Notes under the pieces: model-generated
The model's database searches: none
What the model was told of the DNA's origin: nothing
The model's input: only the letters and a program-made list of their open reading frames with translations
DNA from: Hyaloscypha bicolor E
Lineage: Eukaryota; Ascomycota; Leotiomycetes; Helotiales; Hyaloscyphaceae
Assembly (NCBI RefSeq): GCF_002865645.1
Contig: NW_020194659.1
Span: forward strand, 128,688-192,687
Length of the DNA: 64,000 bases
Direction of reading: 5' to 3'
Program-made: the position numbers and the translations under genes
Shown: in pieces, positions 25,845 to 37,500 of the stretch
Layout: every line of letters begins with the position of its first letter
Numbering within the stretch: position 1 is the first letter of the stretch

Positions 25845-26129
25845 TATTAGTATAATTATAATTATTAATAGTTATATAATATAATTATATAATATAATTA
25901 TATAATATAGTTATATAATATAGAAATAACTAGAAATAATAATTATATAATCTTATATTATATTAATAACTCGACTAGTAGCTAGTTTTTATTAGGCTTA
26001 ATAAATTTAGGAATTATATATTAATACTATAATACTATAATTTCTATTTCTAAATAATAACTTTACTAACTTATATAAATAGTATTCTATAATAATATAA
26101 TAATATTATATATTTCTAGTAAATTAATA
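25845..26129 (+). repeat. 3' LTR of Copia A
   Basis: 285 bp, TATTAGTATAAT to AAATTAATA. It belongs to a second LTR subfamily in which the heptamer region is replaced by TTATATAATATAA repeats (about 25870-25925), shared with the LTR at 59903-60118. The X3 sequence starts directly after it, with TATAC at 26130-26134 as the likely target duplication. Confidence 0.85.
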
Positions 26130-28486
26130 TATACTAATTAAGTTTTAGTATATATTTTAAATATAGCTATAATTATATAAAAGAAAAAGTAAACTTCTTA
26201 ATATAAAATAAAATAAATATAAAATAGGCTTTAAATAAATAGATTTAGTATATTTAATATCTAAAAGATTTCTAGAATTATATATTATTAAAAACTTTTA
26301 GAAATAATTATTAAATTTAATAATTTTTCTTTTTTCTTTTATAAGGCTTCTAGTTTAGCTATTTTATTTATATATAATTTCTAATTAGGAAGTTTATTTA
26401 GATATTATAAATAAACTTATAATAGTAATTTAAATTAAAATCGAGATTTATAAGTATTATAATTAAGCTTTAAACTAGTATAAGCCGCAAAAATAGCTAG
26501 CTAAAAAAGTAAATAAAGCTTTTAAAAAGCTTCTAGTTTTATAAAAAATATATAAAAGACTCTTTTTTTCTTTTTCTCTTTTATATATAGTAATTATTTA
26601 TATTATAAGAACTTTCTAAGAAATATTATAATTTAGAATTAAGAGTTTATAAAATAATTTCTTAATTCTTTATTTATTTTTATATTTAATTCTTAAGATT
26701 TAATAATAAAATCTTATATTAAAAATACTATCTAGTAATAATAATTAGATAATAAAAAAATAATAATAATAAAGTTTATTTAATTTCTAGAATAATAATC
26801 TAATAATAATATTTTCTAAAAACTATAAATAATAATTAAAAGAAAAAATTAAAAGATATATAAAGAATTAAAAGTAATAAGCTTTATTTTAGATTAAGAA
26901 AAGCTTTTATTATTAAATACTTTTTTCTAGTTATTTATAAAAGAAATATATTTTATTTTTTCTAATTCTAGTAATTTTAGAATATATATAATAATACTAA
27001 TAGCTTTCTCGATTTCCTAAATACTATTTTATTTATAATATTTTATAACTACTTTCTTTTCTAGTTCTATATCTATTTTAAAATATTTATTTATAAATAT
27101 ATACTTATTATTAACTTTATTTTTAAAGAAATACCAGAATTTATTTCTTTTAATAAATTATTTAAATTAATTTCTAATATATATTCTTTAGAATATAATA
27201 TTATTAAGCTCTTCTAATATATAATATCTTTTTAATTAATTTATATATCTTACTTTATATAATATAAGCTAGTAATATAATAGCTTTATATTTCTTAACT
27301 TGTTTTAATTTATTAGTTTAATATTATATATAAGAACTAGATTCTTTTTAGAAATAGGCTTTAAATAAATCTAGTAAATAATATTAAATTACTTCTTTTT
27401 CTTTTAGTATTTTCTATTCTTTTATATTCTGGCTTCTTTAATATCTTTATTTCTTATTTATATTTACTTTATATATATTTCTAGAAATATTTCTTTATTA
27501 TAAACTTTATTTTATTTAAGTATTCTTTAGATTAGAAAATATATTTCTATAAATAATATAACTTTTTTATTATAAATTATATAAAAAAAAAATCTAATTA
27601 GCTTATATATAATAATTTAATTAGTAAATAGAATATATAATAATAAATCTATTTAAAACTTCTTTTTACTTATTATAAATATAATAAATACTTAAATAAT
27701 TAATTAATATTTTCTTTTAATTATATTATTTCCTTTAAAATTATAAACTAAAATAATAATTCTATTAATTTCTAGCTTATTAAGTTCTTAAATTACTATT
27801 TCTTTAAATTCTAATCTGCTATTTATCTTAAATTACCTAAATAAACTATATTTATAAATAATTTCTTTTTAAATAAATTTAGTAATCTTTTTACTAATTA
27901 GATTTCTTAAAAATCTAGCTTTAATCTAATCTAAGAAGTTATTTCTAGTAATAACTAATAAGTTATATTCTTTATAATCTAGTAATTTAATTATATTAAT
28001 TCTAAAATAATAAAAAAGAAATATAGCTTTTATTAGATATAAAGCTTTTTTTTGTTTTCTTTTATTTTTATATTAATAAACTTTATAGATATTAATATAT
28101 TTCTATATATAGTTATAGTAATCTTTCTAGTAATAATAGCTAGCTACTAAATAAAAAGTATTTTTTTCCCTATATATCTAATCTTATTATATAGTTTTTT
28201 AATAATAATTTCTCTTTATTCTCAGTTATTAATAATAAGTTAAAATAAATATATTTAAGATATAATTCTTTATAATAATTAATTTCTTATATTATAATTT
28301 AGAGCCTTTTTATTTAATTTTCGGAACTTGATTCTAGATATTTTTTCTAATTTAGAAAATATTATAAGATATTATATAATATTCTAGTATTATTTAGAAT
28401 AGTTATTATCTAAGAAATCTAATAAAATAGTTAGATTATTAAATAAAATATAGAAATTAGTATTATTATTTATTATTTTACTAGAG

Positions 28487-28522
28487 GTTATATATAAAAA
28501 GCTATAGCCTTTATTATATAAC
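28487..28522. repeat. 36-bp palindrome, copy inside X3 pol
   Basis: GTTATATATAAAAAGC, centre TAT, then AGCCTTTATTATATAAC. Same position in the element as 18872-18909 in X1. Confidence 0.8.
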
Positions 28523-28710
28523 TTCTAAATATTACTATTTTTTAATATTACTAATTTACTTTTAAATATAATAAGGCTTTAATTATTAATTTCTAATAAC
28601 TAGATACTATTATTTAAATATCTAGTAAAGGTTTTAGAAGTCTAATTTCTTAAAATAATATTATATAACTAAACCGGAACTATTTTCTTTAACTAAACTT
28701 TTTATCTAAT

Positions 28711-28830
28711 AAATATTATTCTAATAAATATTATTCTAATAAATATTATTCTAATAAATCTAATAAATATTATTCTAATAAATATTATTCTAATAAATAT
28801 TATTCTAATAAGTATTATTCTAATAATATT
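28711..28830. repeat. 15-bp tandem repeat in X3 (ATTATTCTAATAAAT)
   Basis: About seven units, with one shortened to ATCTAATAAAT near 28757. X1 has a single equivalent (near 19105-19120). The unit is a multiple of three, so it would not have shifted the reading frame. Confidence 0.85.
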
Positions 28831-30056
28831 AAGCTTTATTACTAATTATTTATTAATATTCTTATTATCTTTAGTATTATTTTTTTATTATAAGTATTTT
28901 AATAATTTATTAGTAGTAATATATTTAGTTCCTTTAATATACTTAATTTTAAAATCAAATAATTAAATTTATATTAGCTAGTAAATAACTAGAACTTTAA
29001 GAAAATCTATAGCTACTTTATTTAGCTATATAATAAATATATTAATATCTAGTTTAAAAATAAAATAAATTTTATATAGTTAGAATTATATTTTCTATAA
29101 ATATTTTACTAGCCTTTAATATTTTCTCTTAATAGTATTATATCTTTATTTAGTATTATTTTAGATTCTAGATTTATATTATATAACCTTTTTTTTAATT
29201 TTTTTTATTATTATATTAATTAATAGTTCTATTTTATTTATTTAGGCTAGTATTTATTACTAATATAATTATTTCCTGATTTTCTAATAGATTATAATAT
29301 AACTTATAAAGAATTAGAATAGTAATAAGCTTTTTTAAAGAATTTATATAGCTTATATTTATTTATTATTCTAGTTTTATATTATATCTTTTCTTATTAA
29401 GTAATAATTATAAAGCCTTTAATTCAAATAAACTAGTAAATAATAATTCTAATAAATACTTTAGTTTTAGTTATATTATTATAATATTTCTATTTTAAAA
29501 TTTTAGTAATTTCTAAACTTAAAAGGCTTCTTTTAAATACTTTATAAATAAAGCTAATAATAATTATATTATTATAATAAAACTATAATTTTTCTTTAAT
29601 ACTAGCTTTAGCTTATTTAATTTTATTTAAGATTATATTTAGGGTTTAAAAATATTTAAATATAAAATACTAAATATTAAATAAAATAAGCTATTTATTA
29701 TAGTTTATATAAGGTTCTTTAACTTTAATATTATTAATAAATAATATAGTAATTTTAGAAAATAGATTTTCTAGAATAATTATAATAACTTATATAAACT
29801 ATATAATAGAATTAGTAATTTCCTAAAATAATATAATTATTTTTAATAGTTCTAGAAATATTATAAAAGTAATTAAATCTCTATTATAAGTATATAATAT
29901 AAATTAATTAAAAAAATATAAATATATCTAATAAATTTATCCGAGATCTTATTAGTAAATAAAAATAAATTAGTATCTTATAAAGTTATTAAGTTTATTT
30001 TTATAATAGTATTAATTAGTTTATAAGTTCTAATAATCTTTTTTATAACTAAAAAC

Positions 30057-30254
30057 TGTAACGGTTCTCGTTACGTTACGTGCTTCGTACCTAATTGGGA
30101 CTAGTACAGCTCGCTAAGCTATATGCATATACTTTGTATTTAAGCTCGGTTCTTTCCTTGAGAAACCTCTTCTTCTTTCCTTACCTTAGAATTCTCAATA
30201 AACGATTTCCCTTGCAAGTGCTCCTTTGTAAGCTCCCTTTGCAGGTTCGTAACA
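30057..30254 (+). repeat. 5' LTR of the mini LTR element
   Basis: 198 bp. A TATTTAA box at 30137-30143 lies about 40 bp before ACCTTAGAAT (30183-30192), the probable transcript start by comparison with the primer site. An AATAAA signal lies at 30197-30202. It differs from the 3' LTR at 14 positions, all transitions. Confidence 0.92.
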
Positions 30255-30256
30255 TT

Positions 30257-30266
30257 ATTCTAAGGT
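30257..30266 (+). promoter_or_regulatory. Putative self-primer binding site of the mini LTR element
   Basis: ATTCTAAGGT, two bases inside the 5' LTR, is the exact complement of ACCTTAGAAT at 30183-30192 in the LTR. This matches the self-priming arrangement of Tf1/sushi-type elements and the equivalent site at 3435-3445. Ten bases is short, so chance is possible, but the position is right. Confidence 0.65.
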
Positions 30267-30378
30267 CACTGCTTTGCCTGGGAAGGCTCTAGAATATCCC
30301 ACCGGTCGCACGCGCCTGTAGAGGTCGTAAAATACTTACCCCTCCTTCGCCTTCGCCTTTCTCCTCGACTTACGGCAT

Positions 30379-30421
30379 CACTTGCAAGTGCTTCTTGGGA
30401 GCCCCTTTTGTAAGGCCTGCG
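30379..30421 (+). repeat. LTR-tail-like segment inside the mini element
   Basis: CTTGCAAGTGCTTCTTGGGAG and the following bases to GCCTGCGG resemble the last 50 bp of the LTR (from CTTGCAAGTGCTCC to GCAGGTTCG). A second internal pair, CTGCTTTGCCTGGGAAGG (about 30271) and CTGCTTCGCCTGAGAAGG (about 30458), is also seen. The internal region thus looks partly built from duplicated segments. Confidence 0.6.
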
Positions 30422-30482
30422 GTCCTCTCTTCTTCTCCTGCCTTACACAAGTAGTACTGCTTCGCCTGAGAAGGTCGTAAAA

Positions 30483-30500
30483 TATCTCTCTCTCTCTCTC
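30483..30500. repeat. (CT)n microsatellite
   Basis: Run of CT dinucleotides (about nine) in the internal region of the mini LTR element. Confidence 0.85.
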
Positions 30501-30625
30501 AATTCCACGAATAGCTCTATGCGTAACGAGCTTGGTAATAGCAATAGAAGGGAGGATTTTTTTTTTATGAGACCTGGGGACCAGGTCTTATAAAAGCGGG
30601 GATAGTACAAGGGTATCCGCCAGGC

Positions 30626-30727
30626 CTGTACGGAGGCATACGCCAAAGGATATACTTGTACTAACGAACGGAGGCATGGACTAGAGAAAGAACTGACCTA
30701 TACGGAGGCAAATGCCGAAGGATAATT
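30626..30727 (+). repeat. TACGGAGGCA direct repeats in the mini element
   Basis: Two copies of a roughly 28-bp unit, CCTGTACGGAGGCATACGCC... and CCTATACGGAGGCAAATGCC..., both ending AAGGATA. A partial third copy (AACGGAGGCATGG) lies between them. Function unknown. Confidence 0.75.
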
Positions 30728-30817
30728 CCCTATAGGGCAGGGCAGGACAATTAGAAGGGAATGCCGGAGCACAAATTTTTTTCATACGCTTTATACGCTT
30801 GAGGGCAAGCTTTTTTC

Positions 30818-30831
30818 AAAGGGGGGGGTAA
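30818..30831 (+). promoter_or_regulatory. Polypurine tract of the mini LTR element
   Basis: AAAGGGGGGGGTAA directly before the 3' LTR. The pattern G-run plus TAA then TGT.ACGG is the same as in the chromodomain Gypsy element (8965-8989). Confidence 0.85.
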
Positions 30832-31029
30832 TGTGACGGTTCTCGTTACGTCACGTGCTCCGCACCTAATTGGGACTAGTACAGCTCGCTAAGCTATATG
30901 CATACACTTTGTACTTAAGCTCGGTTCTCTCCTTAAGAAACCTCTTCTTCTTTCCTTACCTTAGAATTCTCAATAAACAATTCCCCTTACAAGTACTCCT
31001 TCGTGAGCTCCCTTTGCAGGTTCGTAACA
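30832..31029 (+). repeat. 3' LTR of the mini LTR element
   Basis: 198 bp, TGTGACGG...GTAACA, followed by the target duplication AAAAC. At 10 of 14 differing sites it keeps C or G where the 5' LTR has T or A. Confidence 0.92.
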
Positions 31030-31151
31030 AAAACTATAGATTTCGGTAAGATTTATTATATTTCTTAAAAATTCTATAATTTAGATATTTTAATAGTATT
31101 TTTACTATTACTAGTACTAGAGCTTTAAAATATAAGAAATTCTTCTCTTAT

Positions 31152-31460
31152 TAATATAATATAGCAAGCTATATTTTTTAAAACTTATATTATTTTAGCT
31201 ATTTTAAAGTTTTAGTTATATAATAAAAGCTATAGCCTTTTATATATAACTTATAGAAATTATATAAGAAAACCAGTTTTTCTATAGTTCTAGAGAATAA
31301 TTCCTTCTTAATATTTAATTAATTAAGCTTTTATATATTATATACTATTTATATTTTATTATTTATACTTTTAATTTATTAATTTATTATTAAATTATAT
31401 TTTATATTTTAGTATACTTTATATAAGTTTTTATTTTATTATAATTTCCTTTTTATATAT
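31152..31460 (+). repeat. 5' LTR of X4
   Basis: Reverse complement of the X1 right LTR (25140-25448), with the palindrome at 31215-31250. Exact start uncertain by about three bases because the flank is AT-rich. Confidence 0.75.
31215..31250. repeat. 36-bp palindrome, copy in the X4 LTR
   Basis: GTTATATAATAAAAGCTATAG then CCTTTTATATATAAC: the reverse orientation of the X1 LTR copies, as expected for an inverted element. Confidence 0.85.
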
Positions 31461-31899
31461 TTTATAATAAGTGATATAGAGAAAATCGAAACTTTATAAT
31501 TAAAATAATACTTTTATAAAGTTCTAAAAAGTATTTATAAGGCGAATTATTAGTTTAGTAAATTAGAGAAAAAAAGAGCTATTATAATATTTTGAATCTA
31601 AAACCGAAATATTAAAAATATATAAGTATTAATTTTAGTATCTTATATTAATTTCCGATATATTTAATAATTTAAATATAAATTAGCTATAAGATATAGT
31701 TATTAATATAATATATAAAAATAGTAGAAATAAAAGCTAATTATAAAAGAAAAAGAAATAAAGAAAATAAAATAAGAAATATTATATTAAAATAATATAA
31801 ATTAGACCTTAATTAAAAATAGATTTTAATATTTAAAAATAAAGTTATATTATTAATTTATATATTATTTTTAGTTATAATAAAAATAGTATTAGTTTT

Positions 31900-34300
31900 A
31901 ATAGAAAAGCTTATTTTTGAATTCGGAAAAAATATTTAAAAAAAGAAATATTTTTAATTTTAAATAAAATAGTAAATAGAAACCGGAAATAAAAATTAAA
32001 AAGAAATCGGAAATAAGAAATTATATAAATAATCTTAAAAAGCTTTTAGAAAAAGAAAAAAAATATTAAATAGAAATAAAAAAGAAAAATCAGAAAAATC
32101 AGAAAAATTAGTAAAATTATATTTATTATTTTTATTATTATTTTTAATAGTATTATTAAATATATCTAATTTAGTAAAATTAAAAGAAAATACTATAGAT
32201 AATAAGCTAATAAAATAGAAAAGAAATTATAAATAATAGAAATAAAACTAGAAAAGCTATTATTTTATTATTACTAATATTAAAACTCAAATTTTAATTA
32301 TATTTATTATTATTAACTAATCTTTTCTAAATTCTGGTTTCTAAACTATAAAATATATTTAAATAAAAAGTTAGTTTTTTTTAGAAATCTTATTAATAAA
32401 AGTTTTAGATATAAAAATTCTATAATTAATTATAAAAAAAACTATTAAGATTAATATAGTTAAAAATAAATATATATTAGTATTAAATTTAAATTTATTA
32501 TTTATAGAAGCTTCTAGAATACTATAGTTTTAAAAAAATAATATATAAATATATATAAAAACTATTATATTTCTAATAATATTAAGAAAAAGAGAATTAT
32601 TTATTATATTTCTTCTCTTTATAAGAATTAGATTAAGGCTATATTAGAATATTATATTAATAATCCAGAAAATTATTAGGAAATTAAATTCTTTAAAGCC
32701 TTATTAAAGGAATTCCGAGAATATAATTAGAAAATATTTAAAATTAGCTATAACTTTCTTAATTAAATTATTATATAAGTTTAGAATAAAAGAATTTCTT
32801 TTAAGTTTTATATTAATATATTTAATAAAATATTAAAAAAATTACTAAAAAGGAAAAAGATTAATAAAATTATTTAATACCGAGAATTTATAAAGAAATT
32901 ATTTATTCTAATAAAAGATTATATTCTTAAAAATATAAACTTTAAATCTATAAATATTTCTATTTATAAATATAGTAAAATATATAAAAATATAAAAATA
33001 TTTTATTAATATAAAAAAAAGAAATACTATTTTAATATTATTAATAATCTAGATATATCTAGATTTAAATAAAAATATTTAAATATAATAATCTATAATA
33101 TAGTTTCTAAACTAGAAAATAATTATTTTTTACTAGTTTTTTCTATTATATTTTCTAAAGCTATTATAAATATAAATAAAAAGAAAATTTGGCCTATAGC
33201 TAATTATATAAAACCTACTAAAAGTAATAAACTCAAGAAAAATAATATTAACTAGCTAATAAAAAGTTTAGAAAAACTATTTATTATTACTATAACTTAA
33301 AAGAATTTATAAAAAGAATTTAAATAATTGTATTTTAAAGAAAGTTAGTTTTAAATATAATTAGAGAATATTATTTAAATTAATATAGTCTATAATATAA
33401 ACTCAAAACTAAAAGAATAAATTTAGAATAAATTTAGATTTTTTAGATTTATTATTTATTAATAAAAAAGCTTATAAATTATAAATATATTTATTAATTT
33501 AATAGAAAATATTATAAAGAATTATTTAAGTCTAAATAAGAAAGCTTTTCTTTTTTTCTTATTAGTAAATACTAGTAATTTAATTAAATTATTTCCTAAA
33601 TCTAAAAAGAAAAATTTAATTATAACTTAAATACTTAACCTAAAAATATCTAGAAATTAATAGAGAATATCTAGTTTACTAGATAAGAAAAAGAAAAGAA
33701 AACTAGCTAACCGGAATTTATATATAGAAATAAATAAGTTATATTTAAGAAATCTAAATAGCTATTTTATTTTAAAGAAAATTATATAGGAATTATTAAT
33801 ATTTCAAGTTCTGAAATTAATAAATAATATTAAAATTTGACTATAAATAGTATTTCTATTAATATTATAATAGATTTCTTATTAAAAAGAAAAGAATAAG
33901 AAATAGAAATAGCTAGGAAGATTTTCTAAAAATAAGCTAGAATAAAAGAAAAGCTTTTTTATATAAAAGACTAAAAGAATATTACTTTAAAAAGTAATAA
34001 ATAAAAGAATAGTTTAGTTAAGAATATAGATATTAATACTTCCGGGAATAAATAAAACGAATTAAAAACCTAGTATATTTTTAATTATAATAGATATAGA
34101 ACTCTTAAAGTTAATAATATTTTAATAAGATTATTAAAGAAAGTAATTATTTTATTTCTAAAAACTTAGAAAGAAATAAAAATATTAAATCTAGCTATTA
34201 TATTTCAGAACTAATAAATTAAAAATAATATTTCCTATTTTATTATTTTATAAATAGGAAATATTATTATAATAAATATAATTAGATATATTAGAAGATT
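31900..34300 (+). pseudogene. X4 gag (dead)
   Basis: Inverted equivalent of X1 22300-24700. A-rich coding remnant with Lys/Asn-rich stretches; the knuckle region near 33300-33360 is damaged beyond use, and part of the X1 sequence around the knuckle is absent here. Boundaries approximate. Confidence 0.55.
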
Positions 34301-34599
34301 TATAAAACTAGTAATTATAGTTTATATAATAAATAGAATATTTAAAGAATTAGAAATACTAGTTTAGATATCTAATACTAATAGAATTAATATTCGAATA
34401 ATACTAGCTTATAAATATATTAGATAATTTTTATATTTCTAATTTATATTTCGAGAATTTTAAGAAAGTATTAAATATAAAGAAATAATTAATACTAGAA
34501 TTAAAGTTAATATTTTTCCCGAAAAAATATTTAGAAATATTAGTAAAATAGTATATAATATTATAGATTATTAAATATTTATTATTATTAGAACTAAAT

Positions 34600-37500
34600 T
34601 TGAATTTATAAAAATAATAAAGCTTAGAACTAAGATTATAAATAGAATAAAATATAAAAATATTTTTTTTCTTGTTAAAAGAGCTTTAAAAATTTTATTT
34701 AGTTAATTATTTTTAATATAAATAAAAATAAAAATTATATATAGAAGTAATAGTTTATAAAATAAAAGATTTACTAATTCTAAAAATAACTAGAATATTT
34801 ATATTATTATAATTATTCTATTTTTAAAAAATACCGGGAAATAAAAAAAAGTAATAGTTTAAAAGTATTAAGTTTTTAGAATTAAGAAATTAAATAATAT
34901 AAAATAGGAAACTAAAAAGAAAAAAGAAAAATAGAATCTAATATTATAACTAGTAATAATATTAGAAGAAATAGAAAAATATCAGGATTTTTTACTAATT
35001 TTTTTATTTTAGATTTAGAAATTTAGGAATTTAATAATATTTTTTAGGAAAACTAAAATAGAAAAAACTCTAATTAGAATATTATTAAAAATATTCTCGA
35101 ATTAATAAAAAAAGAAATAAAAAGAATATTAAATAAAAGAGTATTTTCTAATAATAAAGAAATATATTTCTAAAGCTAAAAAATATAGAATTCTAGAATA
35201 TATAAAAGCTTAAGGAAAATATATTATAATACTAAATAAAAAGATATTTTCTATATTTAATTAGAAAGAAGCTAAATAGAAAAGTTATAAATTCCGGAAA
35301 TTAGATAAAAATAATACTAGAGAAAATAGCTATAGCTTTTAAAGAAAAAAATAAATAACTATAGTTTATTTCTAGTTATAGAAATATATAAAATAAAGAA
35401 TAAAAAGATTTAATTAGTAGATATTAATAATAGAATTAGAAAAGGCCTAAATAGATATCTAAACTAGAAAATACTTATAGAAATATATTAGAAAATATAA
35501 GAATTATTTTTTACTAAAAATATTAGCTATTTTAAAAGATTTATAACTTATTTCGAAATATTTTAAATAATTAAATATTAGTAATTAGTTCTAAAAAAAA
35601 GAAACTAGTTATATTTCGAAAATTAATAATTATATTTAATTAGAAAGAAATAGAAAAAGTTTATAAAAATATTAAATTATTTATTCTAATTAAGACTATT
35701 AAATATAAGGCCTAATAAGAGAAGAATTTCCTATATTCTAAATCTTTAGTATTAGTAATAATAAAAATATTATTAAAATATTTAGATTATAAAATTTTTA
35801 AAAAATATAATAGATCTTATTAAAATCTATAATTCTTAATTATAAAAAAGATTACTAGAATTTATAAACTAATTAATATTATTATAAAAATAAATTTAGT
35901 AATTTTATAAAATACTAATTTATTTCCATTTATTAATAAAATTTCAAAGAAATTTACTAAATATATTTATATTTCTTTAATTAATATCTTCTTCGAATAT
36001 AATTAACTTATATTAGATATTTATAATAGAAATTTAATTATATTTATAATATTTCTAAAACTATTAAAAATAATTATATTATCTTAGAAAGCTATTAATT
36101 TAATTATATATAATTTATATAATTTATTATAATTATTCTAGAAAATCTATTTCTTAAAATTACTATTATTTATTAATAATATTAGAGTTAAGAAACCTTA
36201 TATAAATTATAATAAATAGCTTATCTTATTTAGTAATTAGTATTTTATATTCGAATACTTTTAAAACCTAAATATAATTTTAAATAGAATTAAATAAACC
36301 AGAGCTAGTATTAAAGAAAAATTATAATTCTATTATAATAATATAATTATTATTAGCTTTATTTATAAAATACTTAAAAGAAGCCTTTTAAGTTTAAGAA
36401 ATATTAAGATCTTAAGATAGAAATATTATAATAATATAATTAAAAATAAAGTATTTATTAGAATTATTATTTATTATTATATTTGAATTAAAAACTTTAT
36501 AATTATTATTAAATCTATTTATTATTTAATAAAAAAAGATATAATATAGAACTAGAATAATAAATATATATAAATTATATAAATTCTTTAAATAAAGCTT
36601 ATTACTATTTTAATATTTTAATATTTTATAAGTTATATTATAATTTATTAGAAGATTAGAGAATAATTATATTAGTAATAAATATTAGCCTAAATAAATA
36701 GAACGGAACTTTTAGTTAATATAATAATAAAGAAAAAAAGAAAGTTATATAGTATAAATCTAAAATCTAAAATAATACTAAATAGAAATATAATATTACT
36801 AAAAGAAAATATTAAGAGCTAGTAAAGTATTTATAGAAAGTATAATTCTAGTTATATAAAGTTTATTTTATTCTTAAACTAGATACTAATATATTTGTTA
36901 TATAGCTAAATAAAGCAGCTATAGATTTTTTTAAAGCTTTAATTACTTATTAGCTAATATAGATTTAATTATTCGATTTTGAAATTAAATATATTAAAGG
37001 AACCAAATATATTATTACTAATAAATTATTAAAATACCTATAGTAAAAAGGTAATACTAAAGATAATAAGAATATTAATAAATAATTAGTAATAAAACTT
37101 AATATTATTAAAACAGTATTTATTAAATAGAAAGTTTAATTAAAAAGTAATTTCGGTTTAGTTATATAATATTATTTTAAGGAATTAAACTTCTAAAACC
37201 TTTACTAGATATTTAAATAATAGTATCTAGTTACTAGAGATTAATAATTAAAGCCTTATTATATCTGGAAGCAAATTAATAATATTGAAAAACCGGAAAT
37301 TATATAATAAAAGCTATAGCCTTTTATATATAACTTCTAATAAAATAATAAATAATAATACTAACTTCTATATTTTATTTAATAACCTAATATTTTTATT
37401 ATATTTCTTAAATAATATCTATTTCGAATAATACTAGAATATTATATAATACTTTATAATATTTTCTAAACTAGAAGAAATATCTAGAACCGGGTTTTAA

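Larger units (their letters stand above)
1181..26129 (+). mobile_element. Copia A: plus-strand Ty1/Copia retrotransposon, RIP-degraded, interrupted by two Gypsy elements
   Basis: The host element is recognisable in three pieces: 1181-3173 (leader, gag, start of protease), 9240-12342 (protease to RNase H) and 25449-26129 (3' UTR and 3' LTR). The pieces are collinear with the Copia copy at 49017-55188. The chromodomain Gypsy element (3174-9239) and X1 (12343-25448) interrupt it, each with a perfect 5-bp target duplication. Its own 5' LTR is not in view because the left minus-strand Copia was inserted in its leader at 1181. It lies in the X3 Gypsy remnant, which resumes at 26130. All coding is destroyed by stops. 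Confidence 0.85.
30057..31029 (+). mobile_element. Miniature non-autonomous LTR retrotransposon (TRIM-like), barely RIP-mutated
   Basis: 973 bp: two 198-bp LTRs (30057-30254 and 30832-31029) around 577 bp that encode no recognisable gag or pol. Target duplication AAAAC at 30052-30056 and 31030-31034 is perfect. LTRs begin TGTRACGG and end GTAACA. A primer-site candidate follows the first LTR and a polypurine tract precedes the second. Base composition is near balanced, in sharp contrast to the X3 remnant it splits. Short frames at 30095-30292 (plus) and 30443-30646 (minus) cross the LTR or a simple-repeat region and have no credible protein features. It must depend on proteins of another element. 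Confidence 0.93.
26130..31151 (-). pseudogene. X3: internal fragment of an X-family Gypsy element, pol region (minus strand), dead
   Basis: Collinear with X1 from about 16520 to 20490, with no LTR at either end: Copia A was inserted at its left side and X4 begins at its right side. It includes integrase (about 27700-28250), the palindrome at 28487-28522, RNase H and the first part of RT. It has fewer G and C bases than X1 and much more stop-codon damage, as expected for the oldest layer. The small LTR element 30057-31029 interrupts it in the RT region with a 5-bp target duplication; the uninterrupted site can be seen in X1 at about 20365-20385. Confidence 0.82.

Noticed and set aside
30095..30646. 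Open frames of 65 (plus) and 67 (minus) codons in the mini LTR element
   Set aside because: The first starts inside the LTR; the second crosses the CT microsatellite. Neither has a domain, and both are expected by chance in normal-composition DNA.
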